From DUQX01 sp050948825 (GTDB lineage Bacteria; Bacillota; Dethiobacteria; DTU022; UBA8154): 64,000 nt of DNA. The notes under the pieces are model-generated. The model was not told the DNA's origin and searched no databases. It saw only the letters and a program-made list of their open reading frames with translations. This document shows, piece after piece, positions 35,724 through 44,761 of the stretch (position 1 is the stretch's first letter; each line of letters starts with the position of its first letter). The DNA is taken from the NCBI GenBank assembly GCA_050948825.1, contig JBMNEO010000005.1, positions 124,001 through 188,000 of the forward strand, given 5' to 3'. Both the position numbers and the translations under genes were made by a program.

Positions 35724-37616
35724 TTATTTCTTCTCACCTTCCCGGCAGAGTTGGAGAGCCGCATCTGCTATTCCTTTGCTGCTCAGCCCATGAAGTTTCA
35801 GCAGATAATCCCTGCTCCCCCTTCCGGTAAACGGATCGTGAAATCCCAGGCGCTTCAGGTGCACCCCTTTCATCCCTTCCTCCTCCAGGAGCTCTAAAAC
35901 TGCGCTGCCAAACCCTCCGGCCAGAAGATGATCTTCCACTGTCAGAATCTTACCGCATTTATCGCCCCAGCGGCAGATCAGCTCCCTGTCCAGAGGTTTG
36001 ATAAAGCGGGGGTTGATAATGCAGCTTTGAATACCCTCTTTTTGGAGCAGTTCATGAGCTTTTAGGGCTTCGGAAACCAAGCAGCCTGCTGCAAGGATTA
36101 AAATATCGCCGCCCTCTTTTAAAAGAATGCCTTTCCCTAATGGCAGCGCGGCCGGTACCGGGCCTTGCGGCAAAGGTTCGTGAACTTTTCCCCGCGGATA
36201 CCTGATTGCCGCCGGGCATTTTAAATCAAGGGCAGTTTTCAACATGGAAGCCAGTTCAGCACCGTTGCCGGGTGCCATGAGCACTATGCCCGGCAGATGG
36301 CGCAGAAAAGCAATATCAAAAAGGCCATTATGGGTTTCCCCGTCCTCCCCCACTATACCCGCGCGGTCAATGGCGAAGATCACATGCAGATTTTGCAGGC
36401 AGACATCGTGCAGGATTTGGTCATATGCCCTTTGCAGAAAAGTGCTGTAAATAGCGACCACCGGCTTTAGCCCCTCAATAGCAAAGCCCGCGGCCATTGT
36501 AACAGCATGCTGTTCTGCTATCCCAACATCAAAAAACCGTTCCGGCCACCTGTTGGAGAACCCTTCCAGACCGGTGCCGCTGGTCATCGCCGCAGTTATG
36601 GTGACTATTTCAGCATCGCCGGTGGCGAACTCTTCCATTGCATGGCCAAAAACCTGGCTGTAGCTTGTAGCTGTGCTGTTTGCTTTCAGTAATTTTCCTG
36701 TACCTTTATCAAAAGGTCCCACTCCGTGAAAAAAATGCGGGTCCTTTTCAGCATAAATATAGCCCTTACCTTTCTTTGTTACTGCATGGATTAATATGGG
36801 ACCCTTAACCCCTCTGGCTTCCCGGAAAAGTGCCAGCAAGCCCGGGATATTATGCCCGTTTACAGGCCCCAGGTAAGTAAAACCAAGTTCTTCAAAGAGC
36901 ATCCCCGGAACCAGCAAGTATTTTACGCTGTCCTTGAGACGTTCGGCCGAGCGCAGCATGGTACGGCCAATAGCGGGAATTCTCTCCAGCAGCTGTTCCA
37001 GATCCTCCTTTAACCGGAAATATTTTGGATCGGTTCTCAACCTTGCCAGATACGAATGCACTCCACCTACATTTTGGTCAATAGACATCTCGTTATCGTT
37101 TAAAATAACAGTTAGATCGGTGTTGGTATCTCCGGCATAGTTTAGTGCCTCAAAGGCCATGCCTCCTGTTAATGCGCCGTCTCCGATTACACTTACAACG
37201 GAAAAGTTTTTCTTCCGCAGATCCCTGGCCTGAGCCAGCCCCAGTGCTGCAGAAAGCGATGTACTGCTGTGCCCGGTGCCAAAAACATCATAAGGGCTTT
37301 CCTCAATATTTGGAAAACCACTGATCCCTTCATAACATCTTATCGTCTCGAACTGCTCCCTGCGCCCTGTGATGATTTTATGGGCATAACACTGGTGCCC
37401 CACATCCCATATTATTTTATCTTCCGGTGTATTAAATATGTAATGAAGAGCCAGCGTCAACTCGACAACACCCAGGCTGGAAGCCAGATGCCCTCCTCTT
37501 TTTGAGATAACCTTAACCATCAGTTCCCTAATTTCAACGGCAAGCCGTTCAAGTTCATTTACTTTAAGCCTTCTTAAATCTGCGGGCTCATTGATACTCT
37601 GCAATAATAACTTCAA
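35724..37616 (-). CDS. dxs: 1-deoxy-D-xylulose-5-phosphate synthase
   Basis: A thiamin diphosphate enzyme opening the MEP pathway (pyruvate + glyceraldehyde-3-P), 630 aa. TPP-binding GDGALTGGMAFEALN...LNDNEMSI is at about 145-185, and the catalytic Glu and His regions FDVGIAEQHAVTMAAG are at about 360-375. It lies downstream of the OLE RNA/OapA locus and works with ispA and ispH in this window to make polyprenyls. Confidence 0.96.
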   Translation of the reverse strand: MKLLLQSINEPADLRRLKVNELERLAVEIRELMVKVISKRGGHLASSLGVVELTLALHYIFNTPEDKIIWDVGHQCYAHKIITGRREQFETIRCYEGISGFPNIEESPYDVFGTGHSSTSLSAALGLAQARDLRKKNFSVVSVIGDGALTGGMAFEALNYAGDTNTDLTVILNDNEMSIDQNVGGVHSYLARLRTDPKYFRLKEDLEQLLERIPAIGRTMLRSAERLKDSVKYLLVPGMLFEELGFTYLGPVNGHNIPGLLALFREARGVKGPILIHAVTKKGKGYIYAEKDPHFFHGVGPFDKGTGKLLKANSTATSYSQVFGHAMEEFATGDAEIVTITAAMTSGTGLEGFSNRWPERFFDVGIAEQHAVTMAAGFAIEGLKPVVAIYSTFLQRAYDQILHDVCLQNLHVIFAIDRAGIVGEDGETHNGLFDIAFLRHLPGIVLMAPGNGAELASMLKTALDLKCPAAIRYPRGKVHEPLPQGPVPAALPLGKGILLKEGGDILILAAGCLVSEALKAHELLQKEGIQSCIINPRFIKPLDRELICRWGDKCGKILTVEDHLLAGGFGSAVLELLEEEGMKGVHLKRLGFHDPFTGRGSRDYLLKLHGLSSKGIADAALQLCREGEKK

Positions 37617-37675
37617 AAGACCACATCCTGAACAAAAAAGAAATGGAGATTAGAAATTAAACAACCGCTCCTTCT

Positions 37676-38239
37676 TCAATGATTACCCTTTATCCTGCGC
37701 CGCCGTTTACTGTTCTTCCAAAACAATGCCTTTTCAAGGGTTGTTATAATCCGTGCTGCAGCCAGAACAATTTCTATCGAATTATTAATTGCCAGTGATT
37801 TCCCGTATGCTTTACCGCCTACAGTTATCGCCGAAACAACGCCTGCCATAATAATGCTTAAGTATATTTCGCCCGGTTCCTGCACTCCCACGGCCAGACT
37901 GATAGTAATTATCGCACCGATACTTCCGCTTACAATACCGCTGATATCACCGATAACATCATTGCAAAAATTGGCGACCTGTTCGGCATTGCGTACCATG
38001 TAAATTCCTTTTTTGGCGCCGTAGATCTTTTTGGCGGCTTTGGAATGAAAGGGCTTTTCATCAGCAGCAGTTATAGCTGTACCAATAATATCAAAAAAAA
38101 TACCGATAAAAATTACTAATATTAAAAGAATAAACGAAATTAAAACCGACTGCAGATTTTTCAGCAGCAATTGTGTTACCAATGAGAAAATAACAGCCAG
38201 AATAAAGGTCCAGAAACCAACCAGTATTACCCAAAACAT
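37676..38239 (-). CDS. oapA: OLE RNA-associated membrane protein OapA
   Basis: A 187-aa integral membrane protein from the ATG at 38239, which has the SD AGAGGAACC; a longer frame to 38410 runs into the RNA gene and is rejected. Two or three hydrophobic segments lie in about 1-58 and two more in 100-150. A conserved cytoplasmic-looking stretch ADEKPFHSKAAKKIYGAKKG leads to FCNDVIGD, a DxxxD pair at Asp94/Asp98; the tail is strongly basic. In extremophilic Firmicutes OapA binds OLE RNA and anchors it to the membrane. Assignment rests on sequence character plus exact synteny: xseA-xseB-ispA-OLE-oapA-dxs-tlyA. Confidence 0.87.
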   Translation of the reverse strand: MFWVILVGFWTFILAVIFSLVTQLLLKNLQSVLISFILLILVIFIGIFFDIIGTAITAADEKPFHSKAAKKIYGAKKGIYMVRNAEQVANFCNDVIGDISGIVSGSIGAIITISLAVGVQEPGEIYLSIIMAGVVSAITVGGKAYGKSLAINNSIEIVLAAARIITTLEKALFWKNSKRRRRIKGNH

Positions 38240-38249
38240 GGTTCCTCTT

Positions 38250-38872
38250 TTCTGACCCCGCCTGTTTTTTTTCAAAACTTGTTGCACCTCGATAAATAAA
38301 AAGGACATAAGTGGCAACCCTATGAGTAAACTTTGCGGCTTAAGGTCCAGCAGGTTTTCCCAAATGCCCGCCTGCCTGTCACCAGGCAGGCAGTTTCCTT
38401 TTAAGAGCATTTCTGCCGTGTTGCCAACAGCAGGGCTGGATTACCACTCAGACCACACTTTAATCCCCACAGGGCTTCTCACCGGTGAAAACAGCCTAGG
38501 AGTTTTCCTCAATGGCACATTTAACGTTTTCTATCCTCTTTTGCAGCACTGGTTTCCTAAGGATGTACCTTTCTCCCCCAGAACCACTCAAGGCAGGCTA
38601 CACTGTGCACAGTTTCTGCCGCACACAGGTTCAAGCCTAAGCCGTAACCTTTTACCTGTCGGTAATGCGCCACCAACTTAGGTCTCCACGAAGGCAGGGT
38701 CAACGCCTACATGCCTTTGTAGATCGCCCCATCCTTCTTAACTCCCAGCACCAACCCCCGACTGGGCTTCGGCAGCCAGCACCAGGAACTTCATCGATAT
38801 GCCCTAAACGGATTTTTAGGCCCGTTTTCAAAAACGATGTGCCAACTAGGATACTGCACCACCTACGTCCTG
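38250..38872 (-). ncRNA. ole: OLE RNA (ornate, large, extremophilic RNA)
   Basis: A 675-nt stretch with no plausible protein lies between ispA and oapA, the exact known position of OLE RNA (about 600 nt). It has its own promoter, so the 5' end is probably near 38872. The region is rich in stems: CGTTTT/AAAACG at 38823-38836, CCTAAA/TTTAGG at 38803-38820, and a 9-bp GC-rich hairpin at 38370-38391. The 3' end is uncertain and is set just before the oapA SD. In Bacillus halodurans OLE with OapA, OapB and OapC affects tolerance to cold, alcohol and magnesium. A covariance-model search would settle the identity. Confidence 0.85.
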
Positions 38873-38878
38873 ATTAAA

Positions 38879-38907
38879 ATTATAGCATAACCTGTTGCCT
38901 AACTCAA
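38879..38907 (-). promoter_or_regulatory. Sigma A-type promoter for OLE RNA
   Basis: The minus strand reads TTGAGT (38907-38902), a 17-nt spacer ending in TGC (extended -10), and TATAAT (38884-38879). The -35 lies close to the ispA stop (38915). It predicts a transcript start near 38872. Confidence 0.8.
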
Positions 38908-38914
38908 TGCAGGG

Positions 38915-39832
38915 CTAGTAGTCTCTGTATAAGATAAAACGGGTAAGTTCACGTAAAACATCAGCTTTGTCGCCAAAACCGTCCAGTTCTTTTAACGCCA
39001 GGTTGTAAAGCTCCTCTCTGCGTTTTTTTGCGCCATTAAGGCCGTAAAGGGATACGCAGGTCGGCTTCTGGTTCTTTGCGTCCATCCCCTTTGCCTTGCC
39101 CATTTTTTCTTCGTCACCTTCTATATCCAGCAGATCATCGACAACTTGAAAAGCACGCCCCAATAGATCGGCATATTTTGTTAGACTGCACAGATCTTGA
39201 CGGCCGGCTCCCGAGGCAAGCGCTCCCAGGCGCACCGACGCTGTGATTAGCGCTCCTGTTTTATGGCGCTCTATATAATCCAGCGTTTCTGCAGAAATAC
39301 ATTTCCCTTCGGATTCAAGATCAACTACCTGCCCGCCAATCATCCCGTTTACCCCTGCAGCCGCAGCGATTTCAAAAATTATCTTTAACTTTACCTCCGC
39401 AGCTACATCATTCCAGTAGCCGCTTGCATATCTGTTATATCTTTCCTTCATACCCGCCATAATTTCAAAAGCCAGGGTAAGTAGCGCATCTCCCGCCAGA
39501 ACAGCCAGGGCTTCCCCAAAAACCTTGTGCGAGGTAAGGCGGCCTCTTCTGTAGTCGTCATTATCCATCGCCGGCAGGTCATCGTGAATAAGCGAGTATG
39601 TATGGATGAGCTCCAGGGCACAGGCAGGCGGGATAACCTTTTGCCAATCTGGGGAAAACAACTCCGCAGTTAGCAAGGATAAAATTGGCCTGATCCGTTT
39701 CCCTCCGGCAAAAACGCTGTAATGCAGAGCCCGGTTAATGCTTGAAGGATATTCTGTTTCATCCGGCAAAAAGTACCGCAACGCCGTGTCGATAACCGCT
39801 TTTCTTTCTTCCAGTAATGTGTTTAAATACAT
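38915..39832 (-). CDS. ispA: Polyprenyl (farnesyl/geranylgeranyl) diphosphate synthase
   Basis: A prenyltransferase, 305 aa from the ATG at 39832 (MYLNTLLEERK, SD GAGGC). The first Asp-rich motif is DDLPAMDNDD at about 84-93 and the second is DDLLDIEGDEEKMGK; GGKRIRP binds diphosphate at 43-49. It overlaps no gene but lies 4 nt past xseB, so it is coupled to the xseAB genes. It supplies the polyprenyl carriers for cell-wall synthesis. Confidence 0.94.
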   Translation of the reverse strand: MYLNTLLEERKAVIDTALRYFLPDETEYPSSINRALHYSVFAGGKRIRPILSLLTAELFSPDWQKVIPPACALELIHTYSLIHDDLPAMDNDDYRRGRLTSHKVFGEALAVLAGDALLTLAFEIMAGMKERYNRYASGYWNDVAAEVKLKIIFEIAAAAGVNGMIGGQVVDLESEGKCISAETLDYIERHKTGALITASVRLGALASGAGRQDLCSLTKYADLLGRAFQVVDDLLDIEGDEEKMGKAKGMDAKNQKPTCVSLYGLNGAKKRREELYNLALKELDGFGDKADVLRELTRFILYRDY

Positions 39833-39836
39833 GGTC

Positions 39837-40073
39837 TTATGCCTCTTCAGCTTCTTTATACTCTTCCAGCTCCCCATTTTGCAGAATCTGCTCCACTTTA
39901 AATTCCGCTTCTGTCAACAGCTTGCGGCAATGGCGTGTTATTTTCATACCCTCTTCAAAATGCCGCAGCGATTCATCAAGGGAGAACTCTTCGTTTTCCA
40001 TTTTTTCAACGATTTCTTCCAGTTTTTTCAGGGCTTCCTCGTAGGTCATCTTTAAAAAATCTTCTTCGTGCAC
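39837..40073 (-). CDS. xseB: Exodeoxyribonuclease VII small subunit
   Basis: A helical subunit of about 78 aa: MTYEEALKKLEEIVEKMENE and SLDESLRHFEEGMKI are the family signature. The start is taken as a GTG at 40073 with AGAGG 7-8 nt upstream; a TTG at 40091 or the ATG at 40049 are alternatives. It follows xseA by about 20 nt. Confidence 0.92.
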   Translation of the reverse strand: MHEEDFLKMTYEEALKKLEEIVEKMENEEFSLDESLRHFEEGMKITRHCRKLLTEAEFKVEQILQNGELEEYKEAEEA

Positions 40074-40094
40074 AATAAAACCTCTTTTCAATGA

Positions 40095-41333
40095 TCAGCG
40101 ATCCAGTTGATTATCAAAAGGTATTTTCCTTATTATTTCCCTGACCCGGCAATTTGCCTCTCCATCATAAAAAACAACTCTGATATCCTGGTCTTCCCTC
40201 AGTCTGGACGTATTGTTGAGGACCCGATTATTTTCATCCACAACAAAAGTATACCCCCGGCCCATAATTTTTAAAGGGCTCAGCGCTTTGAGTTTCTCTT
40301 CAAAGCTGCGAATTTCGGCTCCTTTAAGCTTGATATTGTAAGCAATTATTCTCATCAGCCGCTGCCACTGCTCGTCTATACGCTGCTGGCCCTGATTTAT
40401 TATATCACGAGGATATTGTTGCAACGCTGCCCGTACAAGGTTATCGAGCGCCATATTTTTTTCTTTTAAACGGCTGTACATCCTGTTTCTTAATCGGTTT
40501 TCCTGCATCTCCAGACGGTGTATAAGCTCGCTTTTCTCGGGGACAATAAGCTGGGCGGCAGCGGTGGGAGTTGAAGCTCTTCGGTCGGCAACAAAATCAG
40601 CAATAGTAAAATCCGTTTCATGCCCCACTGCGTTAACCAGAGGGGTATTCATTGCAAAGATCACCCTTGCCAGAGCTTCGTCATTAAACGGCCAGAGCTC
40701 TTCCAGCGAGCCCCCTCCTCTGGTTAAGACAATCACATCCAGCATGTTCAGTGCGTCTAACCTGCACAAAGCCTCAATAATCCGGGGCGCAGCTTCTACA
40801 CCCTGCACAGCAACAGGGAAAAATATTACCTGTACACAGGGAAACCTCCGCTTTAAAGTTGTAAGAAAATCTTTGATGGCGGCACCTGTTGGAGAAGTAA
40901 CCAGGCCGACGTACCTGGGAATAAGGGGCAGGGGCTTTTTGTTTTTCTCGTCAAACAGCCCTTCTTTTTGCAGTTTTTCTTTCAATTGTTCAAAAGCGAG
41001 GTAAAGTGTTCCGATACCCTCCGGCTTTAACTCTTCAACATAAAGCTGATAATAACCGCTGCGCTCATAGAGTGAAATATTCCCGCGCGCTACAACCATC
41101 ATCCCCTCAGCAGGGGAAAACTTCAGATTTTTATTCTTGCCCGAGAAAAAAACACAGCGTATAATACTCTGCCTGTCTTTTAAAGTAAAATAAATATGCC
41201 CCGAAGGTTTATGCAGTTTAAAATTCGAGATCTCGCCAATGATATTAATATTTTGTAACAGCCTGTCCCTGATCAAAAGGTTTTTTAAATAACTGCTAAC
41301 CTGAGAAACGGTAAAAATACTTTCTTCGCTCAT
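40095..41333 (-). CDS. xseA: Exodeoxyribonuclease VII large subunit
   Basis: Nuclease subunit, 412 aa. The N-terminal OB domain (FTVSQVSSYLKNLL...NIIGEISNFKLHKPSGHIYFTLKD) is at about 7-55. The catalytic region has VGLVTSPTGAAIKDFLTTLKRR and the conserved VLTRGGGSLEELWPFNDEALAR and AVGHETDFTIADFVADRRASTPTAAAQL. The start overlaps the folD-like stop by 4 nt. Confidence 0.96.
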   Translation of the reverse strand: MSEESIFTVSQVSSYLKNLLIRDRLLQNINIIGEISNFKLHKPSGHIYFTLKDRQSIIRCVFFSGKNKNLKFSPAEGMMVVARGNISLYERSGYYQLYVEELKPEGIGTLYLAFEQLKEKLQKEGLFDEKNKKPLPLIPRYVGLVTSPTGAAIKDFLTTLKRRFPCVQVIFFPVAVQGVEAAPRIIEALCRLDALNMLDVIVLTRGGGSLEELWPFNDEALARVIFAMNTPLVNAVGHETDFTIADFVADRRASTPTAAAQLIVPEKSELIHRLEMQENRLRNRMYSRLKEKNMALDNLVRAALQQYPRDIINQGQQRIDEQWQRLMRIIAYNIKLKGAEIRSFEEKLKALSPLKIMGRGYTFVVDENNRVLNNTSRLREDQDIRVVFYDGEANCRVREIIRKIPFDNQLDR

Positions 41334-42172
41334 AAAACCTTTGCAGCCTTTACTAAATTATCAAGCAGCATGGCAATAGATACGGGCCCTACCCCTCCGG
41401 GTACGGGTGTAATCCAACCGGCAACCTTTTCAACATTTTCATAATCCACATCGCCGATCAGATAAGAGCCGACCCGGTTTTCACCAGCGTCAATCACGAT
41501 GGCCCCTTCTTTAACCATATCTTTTTTTATCAACTGCGGGCGCCCGGCAGCAGCAACCAGGATATCGGCGTTCTTTGTAAATTTAGCAAGATCTGCGGTA
41601 TATGAATGGCAGATGCTCACCGTAACGTTTTTATTTAACAGCAATAAAGCTACCGGCCTGCCCAAAAGCTTATCCCGGCCAATTACTGCAGCCGTTTTTC
41701 CCTTCAGCTCTACCCCGGTAGACTCGATCATTTTCATAATTCCCTTTGCCATGAAAGGCGCTATCAGGTATTCCCCGGTAAAAAATAATCCCAGATTCAC
41801 ATAATGCAAACCTTCAACATCCTTGCTGCTTTCAACAACTTGATAAATACGCGTATGTTTTAAAGGATCTTTAAAAGGATGAATATTAATACCATGAATA
41901 TCTTTTGCAGAATTCAACCTTTTAATAAGGGAGATTATCTCTTCATCGGTTACTGTATCGGGCAGATAAAATGTTTGACAATTTATACCAAGCTGGCGGC
42001 AGGTTCTCTCTTTTAAGCGGACAATATGAACCTGTGCCCTGGGAGTACTAACAGCAATAATTGCCAGGCCGGGGGTAATGTTTTTTTCTTTCTTTAGAAG
42101 AGCAACTTCTTTTTTAAGTTTTCCCCGTATTTCCCTGGCAACCTGTTCACCTTTTATGATTTTTGCTACCAC
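41330..42172 (-). CDS. FolD-like paralog with all catalytic residues altered
   Basis: A 280-aa protein clearly homologous to FolD along its whole length (ends ITPVPGGVGPVSIAMLLDN). The active site is not kept: the YxxxK motif is HIVRL (Tyr and Lys both lost), the GILVQLPLP Gln region is GINIHPFKD (Gln to His), and KDVDGFHP is KDVEGLHY (Asp to Glu). The nucleotide-binding VIGRDKLLGRPVALLLL is retained. It is probably not a methylene-THF dehydrogenase/cyclohydrolase, but may bind NAD(P) or folate, or regulate the real FolD encoded just upstream. Confidence 0.88.
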   Translation of the reverse strand: MVAKIIKGEQVAREIRGKLKKEVALLKKEKNITPGLAIIAVSTPRAQVHIVRLKERTCRQLGINCQTFYLPDTVTDEEIISLIKRLNSAKDIHGINIHPFKDPLKHTRIYQVVESSKDVEGLHYVNLGLFFTGEYLIAPFMAKGIMKMIESTGVELKGKTAAVIGRDKLLGRPVALLLLNKNVTVSICHSYTADLAKFTKNADILVAAAGRPQLIKKDMVKEGAIVIDAGENRVGSYLIGDVDYENVEKVAGWITPVPGGVGPVSIAMLLDNLVKAAKVL

Positions 42173-42326
42173 TTTATTATTCCTCCAATAACCGAAACAA
42201 AGGAAAATATTTAGAAGAGGAAGAGATCGCCAGCCGCCGTCACTTACAGAAAACAGCCAGTAAAAAAGCGATAGCGATCCCCATTCCTCACTCTAATGGT
42301 TTCCTTCTTTAACTGCTGCCGGCTAA

Positions 42327-43211
42327 CTACTGCTGGCTGAGTCTGATTGCAGATTCTACTGTGTTGTAAAGCAGCATGGTAACTGTCATGGGGCCCACCC
42401 CGCCGGGGACAGGGGTAATAAAGGAAGCCTTCTCGGCTACCGGTTCGTAATCCACGTCTCCTGCCAGGCGGAAACCTTTTTTCTTCGATGCATCCGGAAT
42501 CCTGTTTACCCCGACATCGATCACTACTGTTCCCTCCCTGACCATATCAGCAGTTATCGCCTGGGGCCGGCCCATCGCCGCAACGAGGATATCGGCCTGT
42601 TTTGTATAGTAGGCTATATCTTTGGCACCGGTATGTACCACTGTTACAACTGCATTGGCCCCTTTGGCCTTCTGCATCAGGATAGCAGCAAGCGGCTTGC
42701 CCACAATGTTGCTTCGCCCGCAGACAACAACATGCTTGCCCGAAGGATCATTGCCGGAACGAACCAGAAGCTGCTGTACGCCGTGGGGGGTACAGGGCAG
42801 CGGGCAGGGCTCGCCTCTAAGCAGTTTGCCAAGGTTAACAGGATGGAATCCGTCAACGTCTTTTTCAGGGGAGATATAATTGATTACTTTTTCTACACCG
42901 ATATGTTCCGGCAGCGGAAGCTGGACAAGAATCCCGCTGAATTTGGGATCTTTATTCAAACTATCGATTACCTTTAATACTTCTTCTTCAGCGATATCAC
43001 CGGGCAAACGGATTGTCTCTTCAAACATCCCTATTTCCTGAGAACCTTTTGCCTTACTGGTCACATAGGATACCGAAGCGGGATCTTCGCCTACAAGGAC
43101 AACACCCAAACCGGGAACAATACCCTTCTCTTTTAATTCTGCGACTCTTACCTTCAACTCCGCCCTGATCTCTGCCGCAACTTCATTACCGGAAATTATC
43201 TTTGCCGCCAT
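42327..43211 (-). CDS. folD: Bifunctional methylene-THF dehydrogenase / methenyl-THF cyclohydrolase
   Basis: A C1-folate enzyme (294 aa) with an intact active site: Tyr and Lys in VSYVTSKAKG (about residues 49-53), Gln in GILVQLPLP and Asp in KDVDGFHPVN. The dinucleotide site is VVCGRSNIVGKPLAAIL. The end ITPVPGGVGPMTVTMLL is standard. It lies 154 nt upstream of the degenerate paralog and close to nfnAB, fitting NADP-linked C1 metabolism of the Wood-Ljungdahl type (inference). Confidence 0.96.
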   Translation of the reverse strand: MAAKIISGNEVAAEIRAELKVRVAELKEKGIVPGLGVVLVGEDPASVSYVTSKAKGSQEIGMFEETIRLPGDIAEEEVLKVIDSLNKDPKFSGILVQLPLPEHIGVEKVINYISPEKDVDGFHPVNLGKLLRGEPCPLPCTPHGVQQLLVRSGNDPSGKHVVVCGRSNIVGKPLAAILMQKAKGANAVVTVVHTGAKDIAYYTKQADILVAAMGRPQAITADMVREGTVVIDVGVNRIPDASKKKGFRLAGDVDYEPVAEKASFITPVPGGVGPMTVTMLLYNTVESAIRLSQQ

Positions 43212-43339
43212 TTAAAGAACCTCCTTAAAATTTTAATAGTCAGCCGTATGATTTGTACCAGCCGAAAGTGATTTTTACCAGATTCACAATCAGATCTTTT
43301 AAAAACTTCATACGCCGATCATTTTCATACTATTTCATA

Positions 43340-44761
43340 CTATAAGGTGCCCAGATAGCGATCAATGGCCCTGGCCGCTACTTTTCCAGCACCCATGGCC
43401 AGAATAACCGTTGCTGCCCCGGTGACAATATCACCACCGGCAAATATTCCCTTCCGGGTAGTTGCTCCATCGCTATCGGCTTTAATCGTACCCCTTCGCC
43501 CGAGCTCCAAACCGGAAGTGGTTTGCGGAATGAGCGGGTTGGGGCTGTTGCCGATGGCAATCACTACAGTCCCGACATCAAAAATAAACTCTGAACCCTT
43601 AATCGGTACAGGACGCGCACGGCCGGAATCATCGGGTTCGCCCAGCTCCATTTTAATGCATTCCATACCTTTTACCCAGCCGTTTTCATCGGCGATGATG
43701 TTGATAGGATTAGTCAATAAGTTAAAAATAACCCCTTCTTCTTTGGCATGTTCAATTTCTTCCGCGCGCGCCGGCATCTCTTTATCAGAACGGCGATAGA
43801 CGATATGAACCTCTTCCGCGCCAAGTCTCAGGGCAGTACGGGCGGAGTCCATCGCCACGTTCCCCGCACCGACAACAGCTACTTTTTTGTCCAGCTTTAT
43901 CGGCGTATCCCATTCGGGAAACTTATAAGCTTTCATCAGATTGGTCCTGGTTAAAAACTCATTGGCGGAATAAACCCCGTTGCAGTTTTCGCCGGGGATA
44001 CCAAGAAACTGAGGAAGCCCTGCACCGGTACCGATAAAAACAGCATGAAAGCCTTCTTCATCAAACAGTTCATCAACAGTAATCGTTTTCCCGATAACGA
44101 CATTAGTTCTGATATCTACACCCAGGCTGGCGATATAATCCACTTCGCGCTGCAGAATCTTTTCCTTGGGGAGGCGGAACTCGGGAATACCGTAGCGCAG
44201 GACGCCACCGGTAGCATGAAATGCTTCATAAAGCACCACTTCATGTCCCATCCTGGCCAGATCTCCAGCGGCAGTAAGCCCGGCAGGTCCTGACCCGACA
44301 ACAGCTACGCGTTTGCCTGACGGCGCCGGTTTTTCAGGCTTTTCCACTCCCTTGGCAAGCTCATAATCAGCCAGAAAACGCTCCAGGCGGCCAATAGCCA
44401 CTGGCTGTCCTTTTTTGCCCCGCACACAAAAAGACTCACACTGGCTTTCCTGGGGACAAACCCGACCGCATACAGCCGGGAGGTTGTTCTTTTCCTTAAG
44501 CTTCTTAATGCCTTCGTCAAATTTTTCTTCCTGGATCAATTTAATAAAACCCGGTATATCCACCTCAACCGGACATCCTTCTACGCACTTGGCATCTTTG
44601 CATTGCAAGCAGCGCATCGCTTCTTTAACAGCAGTCTCCTGATCATATCCAAACGGCACTTCGTCAAAATTTTTAATCCGTTCATGATGATCCTGTTCGG
44701 GCATGGGGTGCTTCTCTTTTAATTTTCGAAGTTCCTTAATTTGCTCTTTATCCAGCGCCAT
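43340..44761 (-). CDS. nfnB: NADH-dependent ferredoxin:NADP+ oxidoreductase, large subunit NfnB (GltD-like)
   Basis: A 473-aa flavoprotein. The N-terminal iron-sulfur domain (about 35-105) has CLQCKDAKCVEGCPVEVDIP and CGRVCPQESQCESFCVRG, followed by FAD binding (VAVVGSGPAGLTAAGDLARMG) and NADPH binding (VAVVGAGNVAMDSARTALRLGA). It resembles the glutamate synthase small subunit, but lies directly after an NfnA-type gene (TAATG overlap), which identifies the electron-bifurcating NfnAB pair of anaerobes. The ATG at 44761 is used; the frame to 44785 runs into nfnA. Confidence 0.92.
   Translation of the reverse strand: MALDKEQIKELRKLKEKHPMPEQDHHERIKNFDEVPFGYDQETAVKEAMRCLQCKDAKCVEGCPVEVDIPGFIKLIQEEKFDEGIKKLKEKNNLPAVCGRVCPQESQCESFCVRGKKGQPVAIGRLERFLADYELAKGVEKPEKPAPSGKRVAVVGSGPAGLTAAGDLARMGHEVVLYEAFHATGGVLRYGIPEFRLPKEKILQREVDYIASLGVDIRTNVVIGKTITVDELFDEEGFHAVFIGTGAGLPQFLGIPGENCNGVYSANEFLTRTNLMKAYKFPEWDTPIKLDKKVAVVGAGNVAMDSARTALRLGAEEVHIVYRRSDKEMPARAEEIEHAKEEGVIFNLLTNPINIIADENGWVKGMECIKMELGEPDDSGRARPVPIKGSEFIFDVGTVVIAIGNSPNPLIPQTTSGLELGRRGTIKADSDGATTRKGIFAGGDIVTGAATVILAMGAGKVAARAIDRYLGTL

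Noticed and set aside
38411..38877. Plus-strand ORFs across the non-coding region (for example 38322-38681 and 38665-38877)
   Set aside because: They lack ribosome binding sites and natural composition, and lie antisense to the OLE RNA and its promoter.
43340..44761. Glutamate synthase small subunit (gltD)
   Set aside because: No large subunit is adjacent, and the gene is fused by overlap to an NfnA-type gene; NfnB explains both better.
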